In this document: positions 55,425 to 62,889 of the stretch, piece by piece | Position numbering within the stretch: position 1 is the stretch's first letter | Layout: each line of letters starts with the position of its first letter | DNA from: CAYGZA01 sp964354135 | GTDB taxonomy: Bacteria; Planctomycetota; Planctomycetia; Pirellulales; Thermoguttaceae | Length of the DNA: 64,000 nt | NCBI GenBank assembly: GCA_964354135.1 | Contig: CAYGZA010000003.1 | Location: forward strand, 4,221-68,220 | Reading direction: 5' to 3' | The notes under the pieces: generated by a model | Database searches by the model: none | The model's input: the letters and a program-made list of their open reading frames with translations, nothing else | Told to the model about the DNA's origin: nothing | Translations under genes and position numbers: made by a program

Positions 55425-56270
55425 CTAAAAGGCCGTGTTTCCTCCGTCCACGAAGAGCACCTGCCCGGTAACCAGCGAGGCGGCTTCCGAGGCCAGGAAG
55501 ATGCAGGGTCCGACGATCTCCTCGGGTTGGCCGATGCGGCCCAAAGGAATGCGGGAGATCATTCTGGCCAGGAGGGCCTCGCGGCCGCCGTGCAGGCCGC
55601 TGTCCAAGAGCCGGTCGAGGCTGGGCGTGTGGATTTGGCAGGGGGCGACGGCGTTCACGCGGATGCCGTGCGGGGCCCATTCCACCGCCGACTCGCGGAC
55701 CAGGGCGTTCAGGCCGGCCTTCGCCGCCGCGTAGGCCCCCGTGCCGCGGCCCAGCGCCCGGGCGCTGGCGATGCTGCTCGTGTGAACGATGCTCCCGCCG
55801 GTCCCTTGCCGCACCATTACGCGGCCAACCGCCTGCCCGACCAGGAACACGCTGGTCAAGAAGGCATCGAGGTTTTGATGGAACTCCTCCAGGGTCATCT
55901 CCAAGAGCGGCTTGAGGACGCCGTAGCCGGCCGTATGGACGAGGATGTCGATCCGACCCAATTGCCCGGCGGCCTGGGCAACCGCCCGATCCACCGGTTC
56001 CTTGCCGCGGACGTCGCAAGCGAGGGGAGCGGCCCGGCGGCCCAAGTCGCGGATCTTCGCGGCGACCTGTGCGGCACGATCCTGATCCAGGTCGGTGACC
56101 GCCACGTCGGCCCCATGTTCGGCCAGCCCGACCGCCACCGCGGAGCCGATCGCGCCCGCCCCGCCGGTGACGAAGGCCACCTTGCCGCTCAGGTCGAAGC
56201 GCCCGCGGTGCGGGGCCCCGGCGTCACTTGGACCTCCCGACGAGGCAAGCGGTCCTTGGGAGTTTTGCAT
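55425..56270 (-). CDS. Short-chain dehydrogenase/reductase
   Basis: 281 aa from ATG at 56270, chosen because AGGGAAGG sits just upstream; a start at 56285 lacks one. SDR motifs: TGGAGAIGSAVAVG near residues 28-42, HTAGYG in place of the usual NNAG, HTSSIASARALG, YAAAKAG with catalytic Tyr and Lys, and a C-terminal PEEIVGPCIFLASEAASLVTGQVLFVDGG. It heads the minus-strand cluster, 12 bp before the E1 fusion. A sugar or sugar-alcohol substrate is likely. Confidence 0.9.
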   Translation of the reverse strand: MQNSQGPLASSGGPSDAGAPHRGRFDLSGKVAFVTGGAGAIGSAVAVGLAEHGADVAVTDLDQDRAAQVAAKIRDLGRRAAPLACDVRGKEPVDRAVAQAAGQLGRIDILVHTAGYGVLKPLLEMTLEEFHQNLDAFLTSVFLVGQAVGRVMVRQGTGGSIVHTSSIASARALGRGTGAYAAAKAGLNALVRESAVEWAPHGIRVNAVAPCQIHTPSLDRLLDSGLHGGREALLARMISRIPLGRIGQPEEIVGPCIFLASEAASLVTGQVLFVDGGNTAF

Positions 56271-56553
56271 CGGACCTTCCCTCATGGAATCGCCGGCGGG
56301 AAGAGCGCGGCACGCGGAAGAACGCCGGCCATTTCGCCGCCCGTCGCACCCGGCGGACGTGCTCCCCGCCCTTGGAGGAACGCACAGGGTATCGCTTGCC
56401 GCACGCGGTGTCAATGGCCCGCAGAAGTCCGACCGCGGCGACCCTCCGGTTCGGCATTCCGGCCGGCGCGGGTTGTTGCAGTCGGCCTGCCGCAATGGTA
56501 GGCTGGGGGCAGTCGTGTGACCCTGAGAAAGCTGCACTGCAAGGAGCCTGGAA

Positions 56554-57237
56554 ATGAAGATGCTCGCCGGTCTTGTGTCGGGGGTTGCGGCTTGTTTGTG
56601 CCTGGTGTGCTGGTCGGCGGCGGCCGACAACACTCCGCCGGAAGGGTTCGTCGCCGTGTTCAACGGCAAGGACCTGACCGGCTGGAAGGGGTTGGTGGCC
56701 AGCCCTCCCGCCCGCGCCAAGATGAGTCCCGAGCAGTTGGCAGCCGCCCAGAAGAAGGCCGACGCGCGGATGCGGGCCCACTGGAAAGTCGCAGACGGCG
56801 CGCTGGTGTTCGACGGCCGCGGCGACAGCCTCTGCACGGCCAAGGACTACGGCGATTTCGAGATGCTGGTGGACTGGAAGATCCTGGCCCACGGCGACAG
56901 CGGCGTTTACCTCCGCGGCAGCCCCCAGGTGCAGATCTGGGACCCGGCGGACCACCCGGAGGGCTCGGGCGGGCTGTACAACAACCAGAAGAACCCGAGC
57001 AAGCCGTCCCAATGCGCCGACAAGCCGGTCGGCCAGTGGAACAGCTTCCGCATCAAGATGGTGGGCGAAAAGGCGAGCGTGTGGCTCAACGGCGAGCTCG
57101 TGGTGGACGACGTGGTGCTGGAGAACTATTGGGAGCGGGACAAGCCGATCTACAAGACCGGCCAGCTCGAGCTCCAGAACCACGGCAACACGCTCTACTT
57201 CAAGAACGTCTACATCCGCGAGCTCAAATCGCCGTAG
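56554..57237 (+). CDS. Exported DUF1080 (3-keto-disaccharide hydrolase) protein
   Basis: 227 aa from ATG at 56554 behind GGAGC, with a signal peptide (LVSGVAACLCLVCWSAAA). The concanavalin-like DUF1080 fold shows GFVAVFNGKDLTGWKG, WKVADGALVFDG, GDFEMLVDWKI, GDSGVYLRG, GGLYNN and QLELQNHG in order. The family, greatly expanded in planctomycetes, is now linked to 3-keto-glucoside/disaccharide hydrolysis together with Gfo/Idh-type oxidoreductases. It is a single-gene unit. Confidence 0.93.
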   Translation: MKMLAGLVSGVAACLCLVCWSAAADNTPPEGFVAVFNGKDLTGWKGLVASPPARAKMSPEQLAAAQKKADARMRAHWKVADGALVFDGRGDSLCTAKDYGDFEMLVDWKILAHGDSGVYLRGSPQVQIWDPADHPEGSGGLYNNQKNPSKPSQCADKPVGQWNSFRIKMVGEKASVWLNGELVVDDVVLENYWERDKPIYKTGQLELQNHGNTLYFKNVYIRELKSP

Positions 57238-57239
57238 AC

Positions 57240-57300
57240 GGGCTCGGCGGGAGGAATCGCACCACGGAGGCACGGAGGACGCGGAGGAGAAGGGTAATAG
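57240..57300. repeat. Dispersed CACGGAGGCACGGAGG-type sequence
   Basis: CACCACGGAGGCACGGAGGACGC lies between the convergent DUF1080 and deformylase genes; this text is a common short intergenic repeat in planctomycetes. No hairpin with a T-tract was seen. Confidence 0.4.
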
Positions 57301-57396
57301 GGTAAAAACCTCATCTTGGCTTCATATTCGCTGCGCGCTGGCCGTGCCTCCGCGGCGAAGGCCCGTTACAACGGAAGCCCGGCAGCGTGGCTTGGG

Positions 57397-57981
57397 TCAG
57401 GTCCTCGCGGTTTCCAGCTCCGCGAGCCGGGCGGTGATGAGCTGATCCTCGGGAATCAGGCCCAGCCGCCGGTCGCCGGAAAACTCCGCCTCCAGGTCGA
57501 GCAAGTCCTGCTTGATCGCCAGGAAATTGGCCGGACTCAGCCGGTCGATGAATAGGATCCCGTCCAAGTGGTCGCACTCGTGCTGGACCGCCCGGGCGAG
57601 CATCCCGTCCAGTTGCAGAGTGATTTCCTGCCCGGCCAGGTTGTAGGCGTTGAGCGCGATCTTCTGGGAGCGTATCACGGGGGCTCGAATGTCGGGCAGG
57701 CTCAGGCACCCTTCCTCCTTTTCGTCCGAGCCCTTCCGCTGAACGATGACCGGGTTGATGAAGACGAACTCCTCTTCCTTGGCGGCAGGGTCGGATTTGA
57801 GGTTCATCACGATGAGCCGATAAGGGAGGTCGACCTGGTTGGCCGCCAGCCCGATTCCTTCGTTGGCGTACATGAGATCGAGCATCTGGCGGACCATGGC
57901 CTTCAGTTCGCCATCCACTCGGAGGAGGGGCTTGGACTTGTAGCGGAGCGTTGGGTGAGGATACTTGACGATACGCAGCAC
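57397..57981 (-). CDS. def: Peptide deformylase
   Basis: 194 aa, close to the usual 170-190. All three active-site motifs are present: GIGLAANQ at residues 42-49, EGCLS at 90-94 (metal ligand Cys92), and QHECDHLDG at 133-141 (ligands His134 and His138, catalytic Glu135). It removes the formyl group from the initiator methionine of new proteins in the cytoplasm. The C-terminal ~45 residues are a family-typical helix-rich tail. Confidence 0.96.
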   Translation of the reverse strand: MLRIVKYPHPTLRYKSKPLLRVDGELKAMVRQMLDLMYANEGIGLAANQVDLPYRLIVMNLKSDPAAKEEEFVFINPVIVQRKGSDEKEEGCLSLPDIRAPVIRSQKIALNAYNLAGQEITLQLDGMLARAVQHECDHLDGILFIDRLSPANFLAIKQDLLDLEAEFSGDRRLGLIPEDQLITARLAELETART

Positions 57982-58191
57982 GCATTGGGCTCCGGACTCA
58001 ATAGGGCAGTTACCTACCTATGCGATTATATTTGCGCCGCACCGAGTGGCGAAGGCTGCTTGGGGCGTCCAGCGCGGCCGCGTCGTCCTTTTCCGCACCC
58101 CTCCAAAGAGTTGACTGCCGGCGATGGCGGGATTAGAATTGCCCATGGCGATGCAAGTCCTTGTCCCGAAAGGCGCTTTGGGAGATCCATC

Positions 58192-59010
58192 ATGGCGGTC
58201 CCGGATTCCTCCCCCCGTCGGCTCCCCCACCGAGGACCCGGACGTGCGATTTTCATTGGCCGTTTTCATAGGGCGGTTGCCGCGCCGGTCACCTGGCTGA
58301 TCTGCGGCTGGCTCTTGGCGGCTGCCGTAGCGGACGAGCCTGCCGGGAAGAGGGTCCCGGGAACCGCCGGCCAGTCCAAGCAAGCCCCGAAGCCGGCCGG
58401 CTCGATCTACAGCGACCCGGAAGGGAAGGCCCAGGTGAGCCTCTTCGGGGCCACGGGGGAAGGCTACAAGTTCGTCTACGTCTTCGACCGCTCGGCCAGC
58501 ATGGGAGGCGAGGGGAAGCAGGCACTGAAGGTGCTCAAGGCGGAGCTGCTCGAAAGCCTCAAGCCCCTCGATTCGGTCCACCAGTTCCAGATCATCTTCT
58601 ACAATGAGCGGCCCGTGATCTTCAATCCGAGCGGAATGCGGGGCCAGTTGGCCTTTGCCACGGAGCAGAACAAAGACCGGGCCGCCCGCTTCATCCAGTC
58701 GATCGCGGCCGACGGGAACACGCGGCACGACGATGCCCTGAAGCTGGCCGTCCGCATGCGGCCCGACGTGATCTTCTTCCTCACCGACGGCGACGATCCC
58801 AAGCTGTCGCGGCGGGAGCTGGACCAGGTGAACCGGCTGGCCGCGGGGATCCGGATCAACGCGATTGAGTTCGGCTCGGGCCCCAGGCCCGCCGGGAAGA
58901 GCTTCCTGGCCGTGCTGGCGCAAGAGAACGGCGGCCAATACGTCTACGTAGACATCCTGGACTACCCCCCCGGCTCCGCCCAAGACGCCCGGGACAAGCC
59001 GGCCCGCTGA
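58192..59010 (+). CDS. Exported von Willebrand factor A domain protein
   Basis: 272 aa from ATG at 58192 with GGGAGAT upstream. An Arg/His-rich N-terminus leads to a hydrophobic segment (PVTWLICGWLLAAAVAD), then a linker and a vWA domain. The MIDAS site DRSAS begins with Asp in YVFDRSASMGGEG near residue 103, and the later DGDDP is in FFLTDGDDPKLS. The missing hydroxyl-residue position compared with DxSxS cannot be judged without alignment. It would act as a secreted or membrane-anchored adhesion or assembly factor. No obvious operon partner. Confidence 0.8.
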   Translation: MAVPDSSPRRLPHRGPGRAIFIGRFHRAVAAPVTWLICGWLLAAAVADEPAGKRVPGTAGQSKQAPKPAGSIYSDPEGKAQVSLFGATGEGYKFVYVFDRSASMGGEGKQALKVLKAELLESLKPLDSVHQFQIIFYNERPVIFNPSGMRGQLAFATEQNKDRAARFIQSIAADGNTRHDDALKLAVRMRPDVIFFLTDGDDPKLSRRELDQVNRLAAGIRINAIEFGSGPRPAGKSFLAVLAQENGGQYVYVDILDYPPGSAQDARDKPAR

Positions 59011-59152
59011 CTTGCCTCGCTATGTGCGATGGGTGGCTGGGGCTCATCATGGTGAAGTCTCAAAGTCCCCTATCTTCCCGGGGCACGCTGCGCTTGCCCC
59101 AGCCACCCAGACGCGACAGTGGGTCCTGATTCTTCGCGCCCCAAAACCAGGT

Positions 59153-59299
59153 CTAGCTTCCCAGAAATTGACGGAGCGTTTCCCCCGCTTGGGTGACCGA
59201 CGGGCGATGGTTACCCGGTACGGGCCGCACTGCGACGGCAATCACCAGGACCAGGAGGGGGATCAACCCGATCACCAACGGAAATGACGTGCCGAGCAT
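59153..59299 (-). CDS. 48-residue membrane protein
   Basis: ATG at 59299 with GGAGA about 9 bases upstream. The protein has a central helix (FPLVIGLIPLLVLVIAVAV) followed by a polar tail (RPVPGNHRPSVTQAGETLRQFLG). It lies 54 bases after another tiny membrane-protein gene on the same strand, suggesting a bicistronic unit. No family is recognised. Confidence 0.6.
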   Translation of the reverse strand: MLGTSFPLVIGLIPLLVLVIAVAVRPVPGNHRPSVTQAGETLRQFLGS

Positions 59300-59353
59300 A
59301 GTCAGGTCTCCGATTCTTGGAGGTCCAGCAGGTTCGATCGCGCCCCCGAGCGG

Positions 59354-59458
59354 CTACCCGGCAAACGGATTGGTCTGCCGCAGCGGCCGGACGAACTCCA
59401 CAACCGTGTAGATCGCGACCAAGGTTCCGATGAACAGCAGGATGCCGGGGGCGTACAT
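59354..59458 (-). CDS. 34-residue membrane protein
   Basis: ATG at 59458 follows AAGGA at good spacing. The sequence is one helix with a short tail (YAPGILLFIGTLVAIYTVVEF then VRPLRQTNPFAG). First of two tiny coupled membrane-protein genes. Similar in size to subunit-stabilising microproteins such as KdpF or CydX, but without recognisable motifs. Confidence 0.6.
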   Translation of the reverse strand: MYAPGILLFIGTLVAIYTVVEFVRPLRQTNPFAG

Positions 59459-59778
59459 GGCTTTTTCCTTCGTGGCTCGTTGTCCCTGTTGAAGTCCTTT
59501 CTGATTTCTATTCCAGGGCATGTTGCGTGCCGGGGACCGTGAATAGGCCGATTGAACGAACGTAAGTCGTTGTGCGAAGACATCTTATGTCGGATTGCCC
59601 ACGGTGCGGCCTGACGAGGGTTGCGCAGGGAATGTCATCACTTGGATTTACAGACAAATCCAAAGAGAGACACTTGGGGCGCTGAATCGGACAGAATGGC
59701 GACAGACGCCGTGGGGGCCGCGATTCCCCGCCCGGCAGCAGATATCTGTGGAAGCCGGTCTCCACGTTCTTGGACGGG
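59459..59778. other. Intergenic, 320 bp
   Basis: Leader of the small membrane-protein unit on the left and downstream DNA of the truncated mazF on the right. A perfect 8-bp hairpin TTGGATTT / AAATCCAA with a 6-base loop sits at 59642-59663. Nothing else is supported. Confidence 0.4.
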
Positions 59779-59856
59779 CTATGTCCTTCCGGCCTGTTCT
59801 GAGCCGCGGACGGGGTTCAAATCCGCCAGCCAAATCTCCCCGCGTGCGGCGTTCAT
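59779..59856 (-). pseudogene. Truncated MazF/PemK-type toxin gene
   Basis: A 25-residue frame starts with ATG overlapping the antitoxin stop codon (ATGA). It reads RGEIWLADLNPVRGSEQAGR, the invariant N-terminus of MazF/PemK endoribonuclease toxins, and then hits TAG. Toxins of this family are about 110 aa. I could not recognise the rest of MazF in any frame downstream, so the gene is truncated rather than frameshifted. Confidence 0.8.
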
Positions 59857-60089
59857 CGCTTGTCCTCGGCCAGCAATCCGTCGCAGTACTCCGACATGCC
59901 TTCTTCCGCCAGGCGGCGATCTTCATCTTTCGACTCAGAATACGCTGCGGCAAGACGGGCCGGATCCATCGTCAAGGCGGTGCGCATCCGCCCGCGAAAC
60001 TTCAGAAATGCCACGTAGTCGGCGACTTGTTGAAGCTCCGCTTCGCTCAAGCTCTCCAACCATTGGGCCACTTGCTCTCTGGCAGACAT
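59853..60089 (-). CDS. Antitoxin of a degenerate MazEF-type module
   Basis: 78 aa from ATG at 60089 with GGAGGTGAATACG upstream. The helical LSEAELQQVADYVAFLKFR core and an acidic C-terminus (ARLAAAYSESKDEDRRLAEEGMSEY) fit small antitoxins that precede mazF-type toxins. The coupled toxin gene is truncated, so this is now a lone antitoxin. Confidence 0.75.
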   Translation of the reverse strand: MSAREQVAQWLESLSEAELQQVADYVAFLKFRGRMRTALTMDPARLAAAYSESKDEDRRLAEEGMSEYCDGLLAEDKR

Positions 60090-60471
60090 CGTATTCACCT
60101 CCGCGCCAATTGTCGCCCGCCGCGACCTCTCGAGCCGACCCGCGAGATCCAAGCGCTGCCGGGAAAGCATTCTACGGCAAGGGGGGATTCCTTGACAGGA
60201 AGCCGCTGGATCGTCTCAATCGTTCTTGCGCCACGCGGCATGGCTTGGTTCCGAGGGGCGGATTCTGAACCACTTCTTTGCCCTTCCTCTCCAATCGGCA
60301 CAATCTCCCCCGCCAGGAGGTGGGATGGGGCCGCCCGGCCACCCCCTCGCCGATGGCTGCGTGACCTGCTAGACTGCCATTTTCCGCGGCTTTCAGTGGT
60401 GCCGATCGTATAATGCCGGTGGCGTGTCCCGCCTCGGGCAATCTCCCATTGCGTCCCCTCGTTCTCCGCCG
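60090..60471. other. Divergent intergenic region, 382 bp
   Basis: Between the antitoxin (minus) and the flavoprotein pair (plus). It contains a perfect TATAAT at 60409-60414 without a good -35. I see no coding sequence. Confidence 0.4.
60409..60414 (+). promoter_or_regulatory. Putative -10 element for the NfnAB/SudAB-like pair
   Basis: Perfect TATAAT hexamer; transcription would begin near 60421, about 50 bases before the ATG. No convincing -35 element. Confidence 0.4.
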
Positions 60472-61317
60472 ATGAGCAAGATCCTCAAGAAGATAGAGCT
60501 TGCACCCAAGATCCATGAGTTTCTCATCGAGGCCCCGCGGATCGCCCGGAAGGCCCAGCCGGGTCATTTCGTGGTGGTAATGGCCGACGAGCACGGGGAG
60601 CGGGTGCCGCTAACCATCGCCGACTTCGACCGCCGGCAAGGAACTATCACGCTGGTCTTGATGGTCGTGGGCACGAGTTCGCTGAAGCTCTCCCAGCTCA
60701 AAGCGGGCGACTTGCTCTACGCCCTGATCGGTCCGCTGGGGCAGCCCTCGGAGATCCACAAATACGAGGCCGTGGTCATGGTGGCCGGCGGCGTGGGCAC
60801 GGCCCCGGTGTACCCGATCGCCCGGGCGTTCCACGAACTTGGGAGCGAGGTGATCGCCATCCAGGGCGCCCGGAGCAAGGACCTGCTGTTTTGGACCGAT
60901 CGCCTGGCAGCGGTGAGCGACCGGCACGTCATCACGACCGACGACGGCTCCTTCGGCCGCAAGGGCCTGGTCACGGAGCCGCTTGCGGAGCTGCTCGGGG
61001 CCGACATGGCCCGGCGGATCGGCTGCGTCTACGCCATCGGGCCGGCGGTGATGATGAAGGCCTGCGCCAAGACCACCGAGCCGCTGGGCACGAAGACGAT
61101 CGTGAGCCTGAACTCGATCATGGTCGACGGCACGGGGATGTGCGGCGGCTGCCGCGTGGACCTCCGCGGCCAGACCAAGTTCACCTGCGCCGACGGCCCG
61201 GAATTCGACGGCCACCAGGTCGATTGGGATCAACTCCTCTCGCGCCAAAAGATTTACACCCGCGAGGAGGCCTGCTCGCTGGATCGATACGTCAAGCACG
61301 TGCAGAACGCGGAATGA
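60472..61317 (+). CDS. FAD/NAD-binding oxidoreductase subunit, NfnA/SudB-like
   Basis: 281 aa from ATG at 60472. A ferredoxin-reductase-type FAD domain (AQPGHFVVVMADEHGERVPLTIAD) is followed by the NAD(P) domain (VVMVAGGVGTAPVYPIA) and a C-terminal [2Fe-2S] site with CGGCRVDL and FTCADGPEFDGHQVD, as in dihydroorotate dehydrogenase electron-transfer subunits. The pairing with the next gene matches NfnA of NADH-dependent ferredoxin:NADP oxidoreductase and SudB of sulfide dehydrogenase. The pair would move electrons among NADH, NADPH and ferredoxin, possibly by bifurcation. The cytoplasmic substrate cannot be fixed from sequence. Confidence 0.9.
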   Translation: MSKILKKIELAPKIHEFLIEAPRIARKAQPGHFVVVMADEHGERVPLTIADFDRRQGTITLVLMVVGTSSLKLSQLKAGDLLYALIGPLGQPSEIHKYEAVVMVAGGVGTAPVYPIARAFHELGSEVIAIQGARSKDLLFWTDRLAAVSDRHVITTDDGSFGRKGLVTEPLAELLGADMARRIGCVYAIGPAVMMKACAKTTEPLGTKTIVSLNSIMVDGTGMCGGCRVDLRGQTKFTCADGPEFDGHQVDWDQLLSRQKIYTREEACSLDRYVKHVQNAE

Positions 61318-61400
61318 TGAATGACGAACGGGGACGGGCCAGCAGAGCCCCCATTCATCCTTCATCCTTCATCCTTTCCCTGCTGCCTACTGCTCCCTAT
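61305..61400. repeat. ATGATGAATGA-type inverted repeat
   Basis: AATGATGAATGACGAACGGGG near the stop codon is loosely mirrored by CCCCCATTCATCCTTCATCC about 30 bases on. This low-complexity text recurs as a dispersed repeat in such genomes. It separates the two flavoprotein genes. Confidence 0.5.
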
Positions 61401-62811
61401 GTCCGACAAGCCCAACCGCTCGAAAACCCGCATCCCCATGCCGGAGCAGGACCCGGAGGTCCGCGCCCGCAACTTCCAGGAAGTCCCGCTCGGCTACACG
61501 CCCGAGCAGGCCCAGGAAGAGGCCCAACGGTGCTTGCAGTGCAAGAAGCCGCTGTGCATCGAGGGTTGCCCGGTGTGCGTGGACATCCCCGCCTTCATCA
61601 AGCTGATCACTGAGGGGAAGTTCGCCGAGGCCGCACGCAAGATCAAGGAAACGAATTGCCTGCCGGCGGTTTGCGGCCGGGTCTGCCCGCAGGAAACGCA
61701 GTGCGAAGAGCGCTGCATCCTGGGCAAGAAGGGGGAGCCGGGGGCCATCGGGCGCCTGGAGCGCTTCGCCGCCGACTTCGAGCGCAATAGCAACCTGATC
61801 GAGCTTCCCCTCAAGGCCCCGCCCACGGGCAAACGCGTGGCGGTGGTCGGGTCCGGCCCGGCCGGGCTCACCGTCGCCGGGGACCTGATCCTCTTGGGCC
61901 ACGAGGTGACGGTCTTCGAGGCCTTCCACAAGCCGGGCGGGGTGCTCATGTACGGCATCCCCGAGTTCCGCCTGCCCAAGGAGATCGTCGAGAAGGAGGT
62001 CGATTACCTGCGGCAGCTCGGCGTGAAGATCGAGTTCAACCAGGTGATCGGCAAGTCGATCACGGTGGACGAGCTCTTGGGCGAGGAGGGCTTTGACGCC
62101 GTGTTTGTGGGCGTCGGGGCGGGGCTCCCCACCTTCATGAACGTCCCCGGCGAGAACCTCGGCGGCGTCTACTCGGCCAACGAGTATCTCACCCGATCGA
62201 ACCTGATGCGGGCCTACGCCTTTCCCGACTACGACACGCCGGTCGTGCGGGGCCGGAGCGTGTGCGTGGTGGGCGGCGGCAACGTGGCGATGGATTCCGC
62301 CCGAACCGCCCGGCGCCTCGGCGGCCAGAGCGTCTACATCCTCTACCGCCGCTCCCGCGAGGAGATGCCCGCCCGGGCGGAGGAAACCCATCACGCCGAA
62401 CAGGAGGGGATCATCTTCAAGCTGCTCTGCGCCCCGCTGGAATACCTCGGCGACCAGCGGGGAATGGTCCGCCAGGTTCGCTGCCAGGAGATGGAGCTGG
62501 GCGAGCCGGACGATTCGGGCCGCCGCCGCCCCGTGCCCAAGCCGGGGACGGAGTTCACCCTCGACACCGACCTGGTGATCGTGGCCATCGGCTCCGGGGC
62601 GAATCCCCTGCTCACCAAGCAGACCGAAGGGCTGGACCTGAACCGGCGGGGCTACATCGTGGCCGGCGAGGCGGGCCGGACCAGCCGCCAGGGCGTCTGG
62701 GCCGGCGGCGACATCGTCACCGGCAGCGCCACGGTGATCCTCGCCATGGGCGCCGGCAAGGCCGCGGCCAGGGACATCCACGAGTGCTTGTCCAACAGCC
62801 GGCCGGGGTAA
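61399..62811 (+). CDS. gltA: NADPH-dependent glutamate-synthase-like subunit, NfnB/SudA-like
   Basis: 470 aa from ATG at 61399. The N-terminal GltD-type domain has cysteine clusters CLQCKKPLCIEGCPV and CGRVCPQETQCEERC for [4Fe-4S] clusters. An FAD motif GSGPAGLTVAG near residue 155 and an NADPH motif VVGGGNVAMDSARTARRLGG near 295 follow, then the GGDIVTGSATVILAMGAGKAAARDI ending. This is annotated as glutamate synthase small subunit, but no large subunit is near; the partner upstream makes an NfnAB/SudAB-like pair. It would balance NADPH and ferredoxin or NADH pools. Confidence 0.9.
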   Translation: MSDKPNRSKTRIPMPEQDPEVRARNFQEVPLGYTPEQAQEEAQRCLQCKKPLCIEGCPVCVDIPAFIKLITEGKFAEAARKIKETNCLPAVCGRVCPQETQCEERCILGKKGEPGAIGRLERFAADFERNSNLIELPLKAPPTGKRVAVVGSGPAGLTVAGDLILLGHEVTVFEAFHKPGGVLMYGIPEFRLPKEIVEKEVDYLRQLGVKIEFNQVIGKSITVDELLGEEGFDAVFVGVGAGLPTFMNVPGENLGGVYSANEYLTRSNLMRAYAFPDYDTPVVRGRSVCVVGGGNVAMDSARTARRLGGQSVYILYRRSREEMPARAEETHHAEQEGIIFKLLCAPLEYLGDQRGMVRQVRCQEMELGEPDDSGRRRPVPKPGTEFTLDTDLVIVAIGSGANPLLTKQTEGLDLNRRGYIVAGEAGRTSRQGVWAGGDIVTGSATVILAMGAGKAAARDIHECLSNSRPG

Positions 62812-62862
62812 CGTCGGGGCCGTCGCCCGCACTCGGCCGCTGCCGAGCCGATCGGCAACGGG

Positions 62863-62868
62863 TACAAT
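62863..62868 (+). promoter_or_regulatory. Putative -10 element (TACAAT)
   Basis: TACAAT about 20 bases before the GTG start of the restriction-modification gene. A -35 is only weakly present, as CTGCCG at 17-base spacing. Confidence 0.35.
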
Positions 62869-62889
62869 CCCGGGGATTGGAGCGTAACC

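Noticed and set aside
59800..59840. T-arm-like string GGGGTTCAAATCCG suggesting a tRNA
   Set aside because: It is the reverse complement of the DLNPV codons of the truncated mazF; no acceptor stem, D-arm or anticodon arm can be drawn around it.
61399..62811. Calling the second flavoprotein a true glutamate synthase small subunit
   Set aside because: No large subunit is adjacent, and the upstream SudB/NfnA-type gene makes an NfnAB/SudAB-like pair more likely.
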